Assembly (NCBI RefSeq): GCF_003522965.1
Contig: NZ_CP031513.1
Coordinates: forward strand, 1,488,001-1,552,000
Direction: 5' to 3'
Length of the DNA stretch: 64,000 nucleotides
DNA from: Bombilactobacillus bombi
Lineage (GTDB): Bacteria > Bacillota > Bacilli > Lactobacillales > Lactobacillaceae
The position numbers and the translations under genes were made by a program. The first letter of the stretch is position 1; the number at the start of each line of letters is the position of its first letter. The notes beneath the pieces were generated by a model, which saw only the letters and a program-made list of their open reading frames with translations, did not search any database and was not told the DNA's origin. Below, in pieces: positions 8,041-16,288 of the stretch.

Positions 8041-10165
8041 TTTTTCTACTCCTAGCTGCTTTAAAAAGTTGGTAATACTCACCTTTTTGAGCTAATAATT
8101 CTCGTTGCGATCCTTGCTCCACAATTTTACCTTGCTCCAGAACTGCAATGTTATTAATTTTGCGTGCCAATTCCAAATTTTGGGTAATAAAGACTACGGT
8201 CTGCTGACTTGCCAGCAACTGTTTGATAATTTGAGCTTCTGTAATTGCATCAATGGCACCAGTTGCTTCATCCAAAATCAAGATTTGTGCCTTAGACAAT
8301 AAGGCCCGTGCCAACAGCAATTGCTGCTTTTGACCAGTCGATAAAATTGGGCGAAAATAGTCTAAATGCGTATCATATTTAAGTGGTAATTTTTCAATTT
8401 TATCTTTAATTTGAACTGCCGCACAAGCGGCTTCAATTTCCGTCCAAGTTAAGTTATCTCGCCCACCCAACTTCAAATTGTCCAAAATTGTCCCGGGAAT
8501 GAGTTGCGGAATTTGAGGTAAATAAGTTATTTGTTGACGTAATAGCGGTGCAGTAATAGTCACTAATTCATGACCATTCAGTTGAATTTGACCACTAGTT
8601 GGTTGCTGTAAACCGGCTAATAGCTGGGCCAACGTGGTTTTACCGCTACCACTTCTCCCTACAATGGCAAGTTTGTCTTGAGGCATTAAGGTTAGATCAA
8701 TATTTTTAATCAGATTATGATACTCCAATTGCTTAATAAACAATGGACCTTGTACTTGCTCAGCTGTAGCAACTGTTGCTGTCGATGCTGTGGGTGCCAA
8801 GGATTTTAATTGCTGTTGTGCCCAAAAGGTTCGTTGAAGTTGTGGTTGTAAGTTAACTATCTTTTGCACAGCTAACATAAAGTAAACCAGCAAAATACTA
8901 AAAGTCACTAACTGTCCGCTCGTTAACCAACTTTTAACTACCAAATTAGCACCAACAAGCAATACTAAACCACTCAAACAGAATAATAGGCCTAGCTGAA
9001 AAGCTTGTTGCAATAAGCGTTTATGTTTATATTCTAGTTGACTTTGTAACCAAGCAGAAAAATTTTGGTCAAACAATTGATAGGCTTGTTCTTCAATACC
9101 GAAAGCCTTTAATGTTTCTATTTTCGCTAAACTTTGCTCTAAAACTTCATTCCAAGGCATCCGGTTAGTTAATTGTTGTTGTTGTAATTGATACAATGGC
9201 TGATTAAAAAGCCAGATTATCAAAGCACTCAGTGGCAAACTCAAAACTGCCAGCACCAATAAAATACCATTTTGAAAGGCTAAAATAACACCTAAAACAA
9301 TAACAACTGCCACATCCAAAATAATATTCAACAGTTGACTAATGCCTGGTTCAGCCATTTGATTAATTAAATTTAACAACTCGGCAGGGGCCTTATTTTG
9401 CCAAAAAGCCAAAGGTAACTTCAATAATTGTCTAGTAGCGGCCAAAACCCGATCTAAAGTCCAATGTTGATCAAAAATAGTCATTAAGAAATGACGCCCA
9501 AAAGCAAAAACTGCTTGAAATAAATACGCAACAAGTAACCCAAGCACCACAATAGTAAAAGTTTTAATCATTTTATTAGGTAGATAAGTATCAATCAAAC
9601 CTTCTATAAAGAAAGCACCCAAGATACTAACGACTAATTCACAAAGGGCTGCCACCATAATACCCATGACAATAGTTTTTTGTTGGCGCATTATACTAAG
9701 TAGCTGCTGTTTTAATGATTGCTGATTATCAACCACATCAGGACTTAAAGGTGCAGCAAATAAAGCTAGACCTGTCCATTCGCGCTGAAATTGCTCATAA
9801 GATAGTCGTACTATCCCAATTTTGGGATTAGGATCAGCAACTAATAAATCCTTTTTATCAGCTTGCAAAACTACGTAGTAATGGTCTAACTCTTGTCCCT
9901 TAACTACATGTGCGATAAAAGGATAAGAAAGATGCTGTTCCTTAAAAAGACGCATATCAGTCTGAATAACTTGCGCTTCTAAGCCAAAATGTGCAGCCAC
10001 TTTTTGTAAGCGTGCTATCGAAGTATCGGCACTAACTTGATGATAATATTCTTGTAATTGCTTTTCTGAAACTGCTTGATGATAATGCTTGAATAACATC
10101 AGCAAAGCTGCTAACCCACTATCTTGAGTTGAGGTTTGCGCACTGTAAATTTTTTGTGGTTTCAT
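8033..10165 (-). CDS. Bacteriocin-export-like ABC transporter with degenerate C39 domain
   Basis: A 710-residue protein with a C39 peptidase-like domain (about 1-130), six membrane helices (about 160-440) and an ATPase domain (about 475-700). The peptidase box reads TQDSGLAAL, with Ser 16 where the catalytic Cys should be; His 95 and Asp 111 are kept. The ATPase has Walker A GRSGSGKTT, the signature variant LSTGQ and Walker B LILDEAT, but the H-loop His is Gln (about 662, FITQN). ATG 10165 is chosen; a TTG at 10177 is the alternative. The gene is intact, yet both changes argue against normal leader cleavage and normal ATP turnover. Confidence 0.85.
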   Translation of the reverse strand: MKPQKIYSAQTSTQDSGLAALLMLFKHYHQAVSEKQLQEYYHQVSADTSIARLQKVAAHFGLEAQVIQTDMRLFKEQHLSYPFIAHVVKGQELDHYYVVLQADKKDLLVADPNPKIGIVRLSYEQFQREWTGLALFAAPLSPDVVDNQQSLKQQLLSIMRQQKTIVMGIMVAALCELVVSILGAFFIEGLIDTYLPNKMIKTFTIVVLGLLVAYLFQAVFAFGRHFLMTIFDQHWTLDRVLAATRQLLKLPLAFWQNKAPAELLNLINQMAEPGISQLLNIILDVAVVIVLGVILAFQNGILLVLAVLSLPLSALIIWLFNQPLYQLQQQQLTNRMPWNEVLEQSLAKIETLKAFGIEEQAYQLFDQNFSAWLQSQLEYKHKRLLQQAFQLGLLFCLSGLVLLVGANLVVKSWLTSGQLVTFSILLVYFMLAVQKIVNLQPQLQRTFWAQQQLKSLAPTASTATVATAEQVQGPLFIKQLEYHNLIKNIDLTLMPQDKLAIVGRSGSGKTTLAQLLAGLQQPTSGQIQLNGHELVTITAPLLRQQITYLPQIPQLIPGTILDNLKLGGRDNLTWTEIEAACAAVQIKDKIEKLPLKYDTHLDYFRPILSTGQKQQLLLARALLSKAQILILDEATGAIDAITEAQIIKQLLASQQTVVFITQNLELARKINNIAVLEQGKIVEQGSQRELLAQKGEYYQLFKAARSRKNG

Positions 10166-10194
10166 ATTTTTTCCCAAAAGTAATAATTATTTTA

Positions 10195-10223
10195 ACATTA
10201 ATTTAAATATTTACGACTGTCAA
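10195..10223 (-). promoter_or_regulatory. Promoter of the exporter operon
   Basis: On the minus strand, -35 TTGACA (10223-10218), a 17-base spacer and -10 TAATGT (10200-10195) lie about 30 bases before the start codon. No LytTR-type repeat was seen here. Confidence 0.6.
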
Positions 10224-10259
10224 GGCACAAAGAATCGCAACAATCTATATTACTACTAT

Positions 10260-10305
10260 AATACAACAAAAGCACTCTGTCAGTTGAATAGTTGACAGAG
10301 CGCTT
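10260..10305 (-). terminator. Terminator of the apf-like gene
   Basis: AAGCGCTCTGTCA pairs with TGACAGAGTGCTT on the minus strand and is followed by a T-rich stretch. Confidence 0.75.
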
Positions 10306-10412
10306 AAATCATTGTTGTCAGACTGGGTAAAGCAACGAAAAAGAGAAGATAAATAAGTTCACGAGTAAAAAGAGTCAAATTAAGTCTAACGGATCATTTT
10401 ATTTAATTAATT

Positions 10413-11015
10413 TTAGTACCAGCCATGAGTCATCCAGAATTGTTGAGCACCTTCCCATGAACCATAACGAGAAGCAACATAGTTATTAGCAACTCGTTCT
10501 TGGTTAGCTGGTGAGTAGTCTCCACCCAAGTAAGAAACATCTAATTGATACTTACCATAGTAGCGACCATTTTGAGCGGAATAAGAACCACCTGATTCGC
10601 GGCTAGCAATCCATTCACGCGCACTGGAATAACCAGTATTAGCATTAGAATAATTGGAATAATCATTCTGAACAGATTGTGTTGGTTGAGCTTGATAAGA
10701 ATTGTTGGTGACAGCTTGCTGAACACTTCCAGCTGCTGGAGTACTTTGTACTTCATTGTCTGTAGCAACTGAAACTTGACCATCATCTTTGATGAGTAAT
10801 TTCTGGCCAACATAAATCATATTAATATTTTGAATATTGTTGTCAGCAGCAACTTGGTTAACTAAGCTTAAATCATTTTTAAGCTGCATGGAAATTCCAG
10901 ATAAAGTATCACCTGGTTTAACTGTATAAATACTATCTGCTTTAGCAACATTAGAAACACCGAAGAAAGAAGCCATACCAATGGCTGTTGCAAATGCGAC
11001 CTGTCTAAATTTCAT
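10413..11015 (-). CDS. apf: Secreted LysM protein of the aggregation-promoting factor type
   Basis: An exported protein of about 200 residues. The signal peptide (about 1-27) ends ANVAKA-like before DSIYTVKPGD. One LysM domain (about 28-75) binds peptidoglycan, followed by a Gln/Asn/Ser-rich linker (about 80-140). The C-terminal domain, with REWIASRESGGSY, GRYYGKYQLD and the end FWMTHGWY, is typical of lactobacillus Apf proteins, which resemble small lysozyme-like hydrolases and affect cell shape and aggregation. ATG 11015 is used; AAGGAG lies rather far upstream. A WalR box lies upstream (11145-11161), so control by WalRK is likely. Confidence 0.85.
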   Translation of the reverse strand: MKFRQVAFATAIGMASFFGVSNVAKADSIYTVKPGDTLSGISMQLKNDLSLVNQVAADNNIQNINMIYVGQKLLIKDDGQVSVATDNEVQSTPAAGSVQQAVTNNSYQAQPTQSVQNDYSNYSNANTGYSSAREWIASRESGGSYSAQNGRYYGKYQLDVSYLGGDYSPANQERVANNYVASRYGSWEGAQQFWMTHGWY

Positions 11016-11144
11016 ATAAATAATACTCTCCTTTAATTTAAAAAACACGATAATAAACTGAAATAGTAACGTTCACCAACAGGACCTATACTATCAAACG
11101 AATATTACGGAATTATTTCAATCTAATGATAAATTTCGAGTAAT

Positions 11145-11161
11145 GTTACAAACAGATTACA
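11145..11161 (-). promoter_or_regulatory. WalR (YycF) binding site upstream of apf
   Basis: On the minus strand the sequence is TGTAAT, five bases, TGTAAC. This fits the published WalR consensus TGTWAH-N5-TGTWAH at every position. It lies about 130 bases upstream of the apf start, and walRK is encoded 5-8 kb away. Confidence 0.7.
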
Positions 11162-11170
11162 AAAGTCCAA

Positions 11171-11650
11171 TTATTTATGATATGGATTCCCTGCATTAAT
11201 CATAAACGCTCGATAAATTTGCTCAGATAAAACCAAGCGCATTAGTTGGTGCGGCATAGTAAAACGCCCAAAGGACACTGCTTGATCAGAGCGTTGAATC
11301 ACCTTGGGACTAAGGCCGAGCGACCCTCCAATCACAAAAGTAATTTTACTATGGCCATATGTCATCAACTCAGACAATTTAGTTGCAAATTCTTCGGAAG
11401 AATATTCTTTCCCTAAAATTTCTAACGTAAAAACATAATCATCAGGATTGATTTTTTGTAATATTCTATCACCTTCGACTGTTTTAACTTGCTCCATCTG
11501 CGCTGCACTTAAAGTTTCGGGAGCTTTTTCATCAGCCACTTCTACAATATCTAATTGGCAATAAGGATGTAATCGTTGGACATATTCTTGAATTCCCTGT
11601 TTAAAAAATTTTTTCTTGACCTTGCCCACAGCAATCACTTTAATTTTCAT
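11171..11650 (-). CDS. rlmH: 23S rRNA pseudouridine-1915 N3-methyltransferase
   Basis: SPOUT-fold methyltransferase of 159 residues, the usual RlmH length. It methylates pseudouridine 1915 in helix 69 of 23S rRNA using SAM. The conserved cofactor region [17 protein letters not shown] is at about 105-121, and the C-terminus ends [17 protein letters not shown], as in the family. ATG 11650 has AAAGGAG seven bases upstream; the longer in-frame start lacks one. It stands between apf and htrA, next to the wal operon, a common arrangement in lactobacilli. Confidence 0.97.
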   Translation of the reverse strand: MKIKVIAVGKVKKKFFKQGIQEYVQRLHPYCQLDIVEVADEKAPETLSAAQMEQVKTVEGDRILQKINPDDYVFTLEILGKEYSSEEFATKLSELMTYGHSKITFVIGGSLGLSPKVIQRSDQAVSFGRFTMPHQLMRLVLSEQIYRAFMINAGNPYHK

Positions 11651-11666
11651 AGTTTCTCCTTTAAAG

Positions 11667-11852
11667 TTTTCCACAATTTAAAATTAGTTCGATTTTTAAT
11701 CTTAAAGTTGATTTAATAGTATTTGTAATGGATTCCATATCAGACAATTAATTTTATCCACAAGTTATCCCCAACTTAGTGGATAACTCTTCCCAAATAA
11801 TAAATCCACTTATTAACTTTATAAACAGATTTTTCCACAAGTTTGTGGAAAA
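11667..11852. other. DnaA-box cluster outside oriC
   Basis: Between rlmH and htrA there are six close DnaA-box matches: TTTTCCACA 11667-11675, a perfect TTATCCACA 11754-11762, TTATCCCCA 11765-11773, AGTGGATAA 11778-11786, TTTTCCACA 11831-11839 and TGTGGAAAA 11844-11852. The density is like that of the region upstream of dnaA 43 kb away. It may titrate DnaA, regulate nearby promoters or be an origin remnant; none of this is shown by sequence alone. Confidence 0.65.
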
Positions 11853-11917
11853 CTTTTTCCTAAGTTATTCTTTCAATTATTTAAATTACCACAAAAAAGG
11901 CGATTGTTTTAATTAAA

Positions 11918-11957
11918 TACACAAAAAAACGTAAAGCAGGAGCTTTACGTTTTTTTA
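11918..11957 (-). terminator. Terminator of htrA
   Basis: Complementary arms AACGTAAAGC and GCTTTACGTT are followed on the minus strand by a T-rich tail, just after the htrA stop. Confidence 0.8.
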
Positions 11958-11966
11958 GTCAAGACC

Positions 11967-13214
11967 TTAATCAGCTTTAGTTAACTTCATATCTACTGTT
12001 TGTGCCTTACCATCACGGTAAAATTGTATTTTTACATTATCGCCTACGTTATGACTGTAAAGTTGTGTATGCAAGTCTGCAACATTCTTAATCTTTTTAT
12101 TATCTAAACCAACAATAACATCATATTTGCGTAAACCTGCTTGACGGGAAACAGAATCAGCACTAACTGACCCGATTAAGACACCTTCATTAACATTTTC
12201 TGGTAATTTTAAGACACTACGTTGTTGTCTACTTGGTACTTGATCAAGATCAACCACTTTAACTCCTAATTGTGGACGCTGAATCTTACCATTTTGTACT
12301 AATTGATTAATAATCTTAACAACTTCGTTACTTGGAATAGCAAAGCCCATCCCTTCCACGGAAGTTCCATCAGTACTAGATGCCAATTTCATTGAATTGA
12401 TTCCCACTACTTGTCCAGCAGCATTAACTAAAGGACCACCAGAATTACCAGGGTTGATTGCTGCGTCTGTTTGCAAGACTGTTGCTTGTCCTGTTACTTG
12501 ACCCGTTTTTTCATCAGTTGTATCAACAGTCCGATTTTTTGCGGAAATAATACCTTCAGTTACTGATGTAGCATATTTACTACCTAATGGCGAACCAATA
12601 GCAATCACCGATTCTCCTGGTGTCACTGCATCTGAATTACCAAATGCGGCTGTATCATGGACTTTATCTGCAGAAACTGATAATACTGCTAAATCCGTAA
12701 TTGCATCAGTACCGACTTTTTTAGCATCAACTTTGGTTCCATCACTTAAAATTACTTCGAGTTTTTCGGAACCAGCAACTACGTGATTATTAGTTACAAT
12801 ATAAGCATTCCCATTTTGCTTACTATAGATTAAACCAGAGCCTTCGCTGGACTCTTGCAATTTATTACGCTTAGAGTCGTCGCTATTATTTTCACCATTG
12901 CCATAAATACTGCCAAATAAAGCTCCTAAACTGTCATCATCTTGTTGCTGACGCTGATAATTAATTACAGAAACTACCGAGCCTTTAACTTTTTTAAAGG
13001 CATTGGTCATTTGATTATTAGATTTAACAGTGACATTACTTACTTTAGTGGTTCCGGCTTTTCCATTAGTTTGAACTGTATCAGTTGCGTTATTCTGTCC
13101 AGCTAATCCCGAGCCCCAATGGCTAAATCCATAAAAGCCCAGACCAACTCCAATAAAGGCTGAAATTAGTGCCACTAGTGCTATTTTCCATAGTCCTGAA
13201 CGATTATTATTCAA
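11967..13214 (-). CDS. htrA: HtrA/DegP-type membrane-anchored serine protease
   Basis: Surface quality-control protease of 415 residues. An N-terminal membrane anchor (about 10-30) is followed by a low-complexity linker and a trypsin-like domain. The catalytic residues are visible as His in TNNHVV, Asp in ITDLAVL and Ser in NPGNSGGPL. A single PDZ domain covers about 315-410. It degrades misfolded exported proteins at the outer membrane face. It lies directly downstream of walJ with about 140 bases between, and is the last gene of the wal region. The length is normal and there are no defects. Confidence 0.96.
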   Translation of the reverse strand: MNNNRSGLWKIALVALISAFIGVGLGFYGFSHWGSGLAGQNNATDTVQTNGKAGTTKVSNVTVKSNNQMTNAFKKVKGSVVSVINYQRQQQDDDSLGALFGSIYGNGENNSDDSKRNKLQESSEGSGLIYSKQNGNAYIVTNNHVVAGSEKLEVILSDGTKVDAKKVGTDAITDLAVLSVSADKVHDTAAFGNSDAVTPGESVIAIGSPLGSKYATSVTEGIISAKNRTVDTTDEKTGQVTGQATVLQTDAAINPGNSGGPLVNAAGQVVGINSMKLASSTDGTSVEGMGFAIPSNEVVKIINQLVQNGKIQRPQLGVKVVDLDQVPSRQQRSVLKLPENVNEGVLIGSVSADSVSRQAGLRKYDVIVGLDNKKIKNVADLHTQLYSHNVGDNVKIQFYRDGKAQTVDMKLTKAD

Positions 13215-13351
13215 GAAAACACCCTCCCCTAATACTTTTTAACTAAATTAATTATTGATCAGCACTACTTTGCTGAAACCTAGAAGCCAAGGTCTTACTT
13301 CTAGTCTTGATACTATTGTAGCCAATAAATTTGAATATTGCATGAAAATTA

Positions 13352-14155
13352 TTAGATTGTCGTAAGTTTTGTTGCCTGCTCCGGATCTGTATCATGTAAG
13401 AAAAAATCATGATTGACTCCCAAATCTTCTTTGGTTAAAACATCAACAACCGTTTCGTGAGCTAAGGTCTTAAAATTATTTTCAGGACTTAAATGTCCTA
13501 AAAAAACTTGGTGAGTTTGATTACCAATCACATCACATAAAGCTTGCGCACCATCTAAATTAGATAAATGTCCCTCATCGCTAATAATCCTTTGTTTCAA
13601 TGACCAAGGATAAAGACCATCCCGCAACATTTGCAGATCATGGTTACATTCCATCAAAATGCCATCGGCATTTTGAATAATATATTTAACTTGGTCTGAT
13701 ACATAGCCGGTATCAGTTAAGTCCACGAATGATTTGCCAGCATAATGCACATTATAAAATTGCGGATCAACTGCATCATGCGACACACTAAAACTTTCAA
13801 TATCAATCCCGCCAATGTTGATAACAGAATTGGCTTCAAAACAATGCTGTTGTTCTGGCGGAACTTTACCGATTTTCGGCAACATTGCCTGCCAAGTTTT
13901 TTGATTGGCATAGATATTTAATCCATATCTGCGCGCCAACACTCCAACGCCGCGAATATGATCACTATGTTCATGAGTTACCAATATAGCATCAATTTTA
14001 GTAATATCTTGACCAATACTTGCTAATAAATTTTTAATTTTTTTGCCCGACAAACCGGCATCAATTAAAATTTGCTGCTGGGGTGTTTTAATTAATAAGC
14101 TATTACCCTGACTACTGCTGGCCAAAATACTAACTTGCAACTGATCATCATTCAC
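13352..14155 (-). CDS. walJ: WalJ/YycJ metallo-beta-lactamase-fold protein
   Basis: Cytoplasmic MBL-fold hydrolase of 267 residues with the metal motif VTHEHSDHIRG (about 60-70) and later His and Asp ligands (ECNHD, LGHLSPEN). Family members have been linked to DNA repair nuclease activity and to coordination of cell wall and replication. It overlaps walI by 8 bases, so it is part of the wal operon and translationally coupled. The start is taken at ATG 14155. Confidence 0.93.
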   Translation of the reverse strand: MNDDQLQVSILASSSQGNSLLIKTPQQQILIDAGLSGKKIKNLLASIGQDITKIDAILVTHEHSDHIRGVGVLARRYGLNIYANQKTWQAMLPKIGKVPPEQQHCFEANSVINIGGIDIESFSVSHDAVDPQFYNVHYAGKSFVDLTDTGYVSDQVKYIIQNADGILMECNHDLQMLRDGLYPWSLKQRIISDEGHLSNLDGAQALCDVIGNQTHQVFLGHLSPENNFKTLAHETVVDVLTKEDLGVNHDFFLHDTDPEQATKLTTI

Positions 14156-14969
14156 TAACTTTCACCTGCCGATTTTGATCTTCCTTAATGATTGCGCCAC
14201 TAAAAGCATTGACTTTGCTGATTTGCATAGATTTACTGCCTTTCGTGGTAAAACCAACATACCACATAGGAATATAAATGGTATTTTCTTTGACTTTTAA
14301 CAGCCGGCCATAAGCCAATTCAATCCAACGAATTTGTGAGTTACTGGGAATCTCATTATTAGTATAAAGACTATCGACAGCATGGCGTTCACTAATGGTT
14401 GCTTGTTTTTCACGGAGAACATTAATGTCATCTATATAACGTTGCTGATAGCCAACCAAGCGATTATCTTCAATCTGAAAATTAATACGACCATCAAATT
14501 CATAAAATTGGCCAATTTTGCGCTTTTCAATATAAACAATATTATTTTTGGTAGATAAATTAGGTTCATAACTATATTGATTACCAAATAAAATATTTTG
14601 CTGCTTAGCTAAAAAACGATTCAGTGTTTGCTGCGGGGCTTGAGCAGCTAACAAAATCGGAGAATCTAAAATACTATTTAATTGGTGTTTTTCTTCATTA
14701 TAGCTCACACTTTGATTACGTAATTTATTTTGATTATCTCGCAATATTTGACTATCCTTGCTCGCCAAATAGTAACCTTGACTGGGATGATTATTCAATT
14801 TTTTATTAATTGCAATATTATCTTTATCCATTTCTTTAGCTAAACTGATATGACCGGAATTATTAGTAATCACTACTGCGTTACGACTTTTGATATAGGA
14901 GGTAAATAAAAAAACATCTAGTGCAATAAAAACAAATAAAAAAATCATTTCGATTCTCTTAAAATCCAT
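14148..14969 (-). CDS. walI: WalI/YycI regulatory membrane protein
   Basis: A 273-residue protein with a single N-terminal membrane helix (about 7-26, IEMIFLFVFIALDVFLF) and a large extracytoplasmic domain. YycI and YycH form a membrane complex that modulates WalK activity. Primary sequence is poorly conserved, so position (fourth in the wal operon, 11 bases after walH) and topology carry the call. It overlaps walJ by 8 bases. Confidence 0.9.
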   Translation of the reverse strand: MDFKRIEMIFLFVFIALDVFLFTSYIKSRNAVVITNNSGHISLAKEMDKDNIAINKKLNNHPSQGYYLASKDSQILRDNQNKLRNQSVSYNEEKHQLNSILDSPILLAAQAPQQTLNRFLAKQQNILFGNQYSYEPNLSTKNNIVYIEKRKIGQFYEFDGRINFQIEDNRLVGYQQRYIDDINVLREKQATISERHAVDSLYTNNEIPSNSQIRWIELAYGRLLKVKENTIYIPMWYVGFTTKGSKSMQISKVNAFSGAIIKEDQNRQVKVSE

Positions 14970-14980
14970 AATTTCCTCCC

Positions 14981-16288
14981 TTATTCAATCCAGTCTGCGT
15001 ACGATTTCCATTGATCATTTATCTTAATATAATAAGTCGGTGTCAAATCAACAATATCATGATTTTGACTATCATCACTCCATTTATATCCAATAGTAAT
15101 TTTTTGAATATTATGGATATTATAACCATTATCCTTGAGTCCCGAAATAATATCCGCCGTTGCTGGCAAACGTACAGCATTGCGTTCTGCAGGTACCGGT
15201 ACTTGTAAGATTTTTTTAGAAAATAAAATCGTTTGCCCTTCTTGTGAAAAGTTAATCTTCACCGCGCCGTTTTTACTTTGTTGAAAAATTGGAAAGCCTT
15301 CAACATAATTGCGAAAGATAAAACTATGATTTTTGCGGTCATAATTAAATAAGTACATCCCATTTAAAGGATTACCTATCTTAACTAAAGAACGATACGT
15401 ATCTTCAAATAAGTCCGGAGTATTAGTGGGAATATTTGTTTTGGAATAATCATTAAAGGTCGCCATATCAGTTTTATTATCAATGTTCAATAGGCGATAC
15501 ATCCCACTCCGGTAAACAACTTGCCCTTCGGTTTTATGGGAAGTAATATCAGCCCCCTGCTTGGAGTTTAACAAATTAGAAATATAATTATTATTATTTT
15601 GAACAGTAATTAAATAGCTGACTGGCTTCAATTTCAGGGGCTTAAGATACATTAATTGGACATCATGAGCTATTACTTGCGTATTAACAGGAACAGAAAA
15701 ATTATTATCTTTAATTAATTTTTGAATCTGTTGATAATTCAAGTCTCGCTCTTGTACTTGGTAAATTGCAAAATTATAATCATTTAAAAAATAAATTAAA
15801 TGTTGATTACCCTTTAAAACTAAGACAATCCGATTAATATCATGATCTTTGCGCTGTTGTAAACGACGTTGTGAGGTTAAACGTGCAATGGTATTTACAG
15901 TAACTGATGTCGGATAAACTAATTGCAGTGAATGCTTTTGATGCAACAAGCGCTGGTAACGATTGCTATCATTAAGCGAAATTTGTTCAAAATCACTTAA
16001 GTGTGCCTGTTTTAATTGCTGAAAAATTTCTCGCACACTGCTGTATTTATAGTTATAAATCAAACGTTGCGACTTAGCAGTATTATTGATAATTTTCGTA
16101 GGTGCAAATACTTCATTCATCGTTTTCGTAGTAGAAACTGAGCGTCGATTAACAGTTTGAATCGTACCTGATTGAACTCCTTGTTGATATTTAGCGTTAT
16201 TTGTCCAAATCAGCCACGAAAGTATCAAACTAATGCCAATTGCCACAATTAATAATGTGCGCAAAATAATATTACTAAAGCGTTGCAT
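14981..16288 (-). CDS. walH: WalH/YycH regulatory membrane protein
   Basis: A 435-residue protein. The chosen ATG 16288 has a strong GGAGGTG upstream and lies 14 bases inside walK; a longer in-frame start has no ribosome site. One membrane helix (about 8-28, LRTLLIVAIGISLILSWLI) precedes an extracytoplasmic region. Known family members act with YycI as an accessory controller of the WalK kinase. It is the third gene of the operon walR-walK-walH-walI-walJ. Confidence 0.92.
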   Translation of the reverse strand: MQRFSNIILRTLLIVAIGISLILSWLIWTNNAKYQQGVQSGTIQTVNRRSVSTTKTMNEVFAPTKIINNTAKSQRLIYNYKYSSVREIFQQLKQAHLSDFEQISLNDSNRYQRLLHQKHSLQLVYPTSVTVNTIARLTSQRRLQQRKDHDINRIVLVLKGNQHLIYFLNDYNFAIYQVQERDLNYQQIQKLIKDNNFSVPVNTQVIAHDVQLMYLKPLKLKPVSYLITVQNNNNYISNLLNSKQGADITSHKTEGQVVYRSGMYRLLNIDNKTDMATFNDYSKTNIPTNTPDLFEDTYRSLVKIGNPLNGMYLFNYDRKNHSFIFRNYVEGFPIFQQSKNGAVKINFSQEGQTILFSKKILQVPVPAERNAVRLPATADIISGLKDNGYNIHNIQKITIGYKWSDDSQNHDIVDLTPTYYIKINDQWKSYADWIE

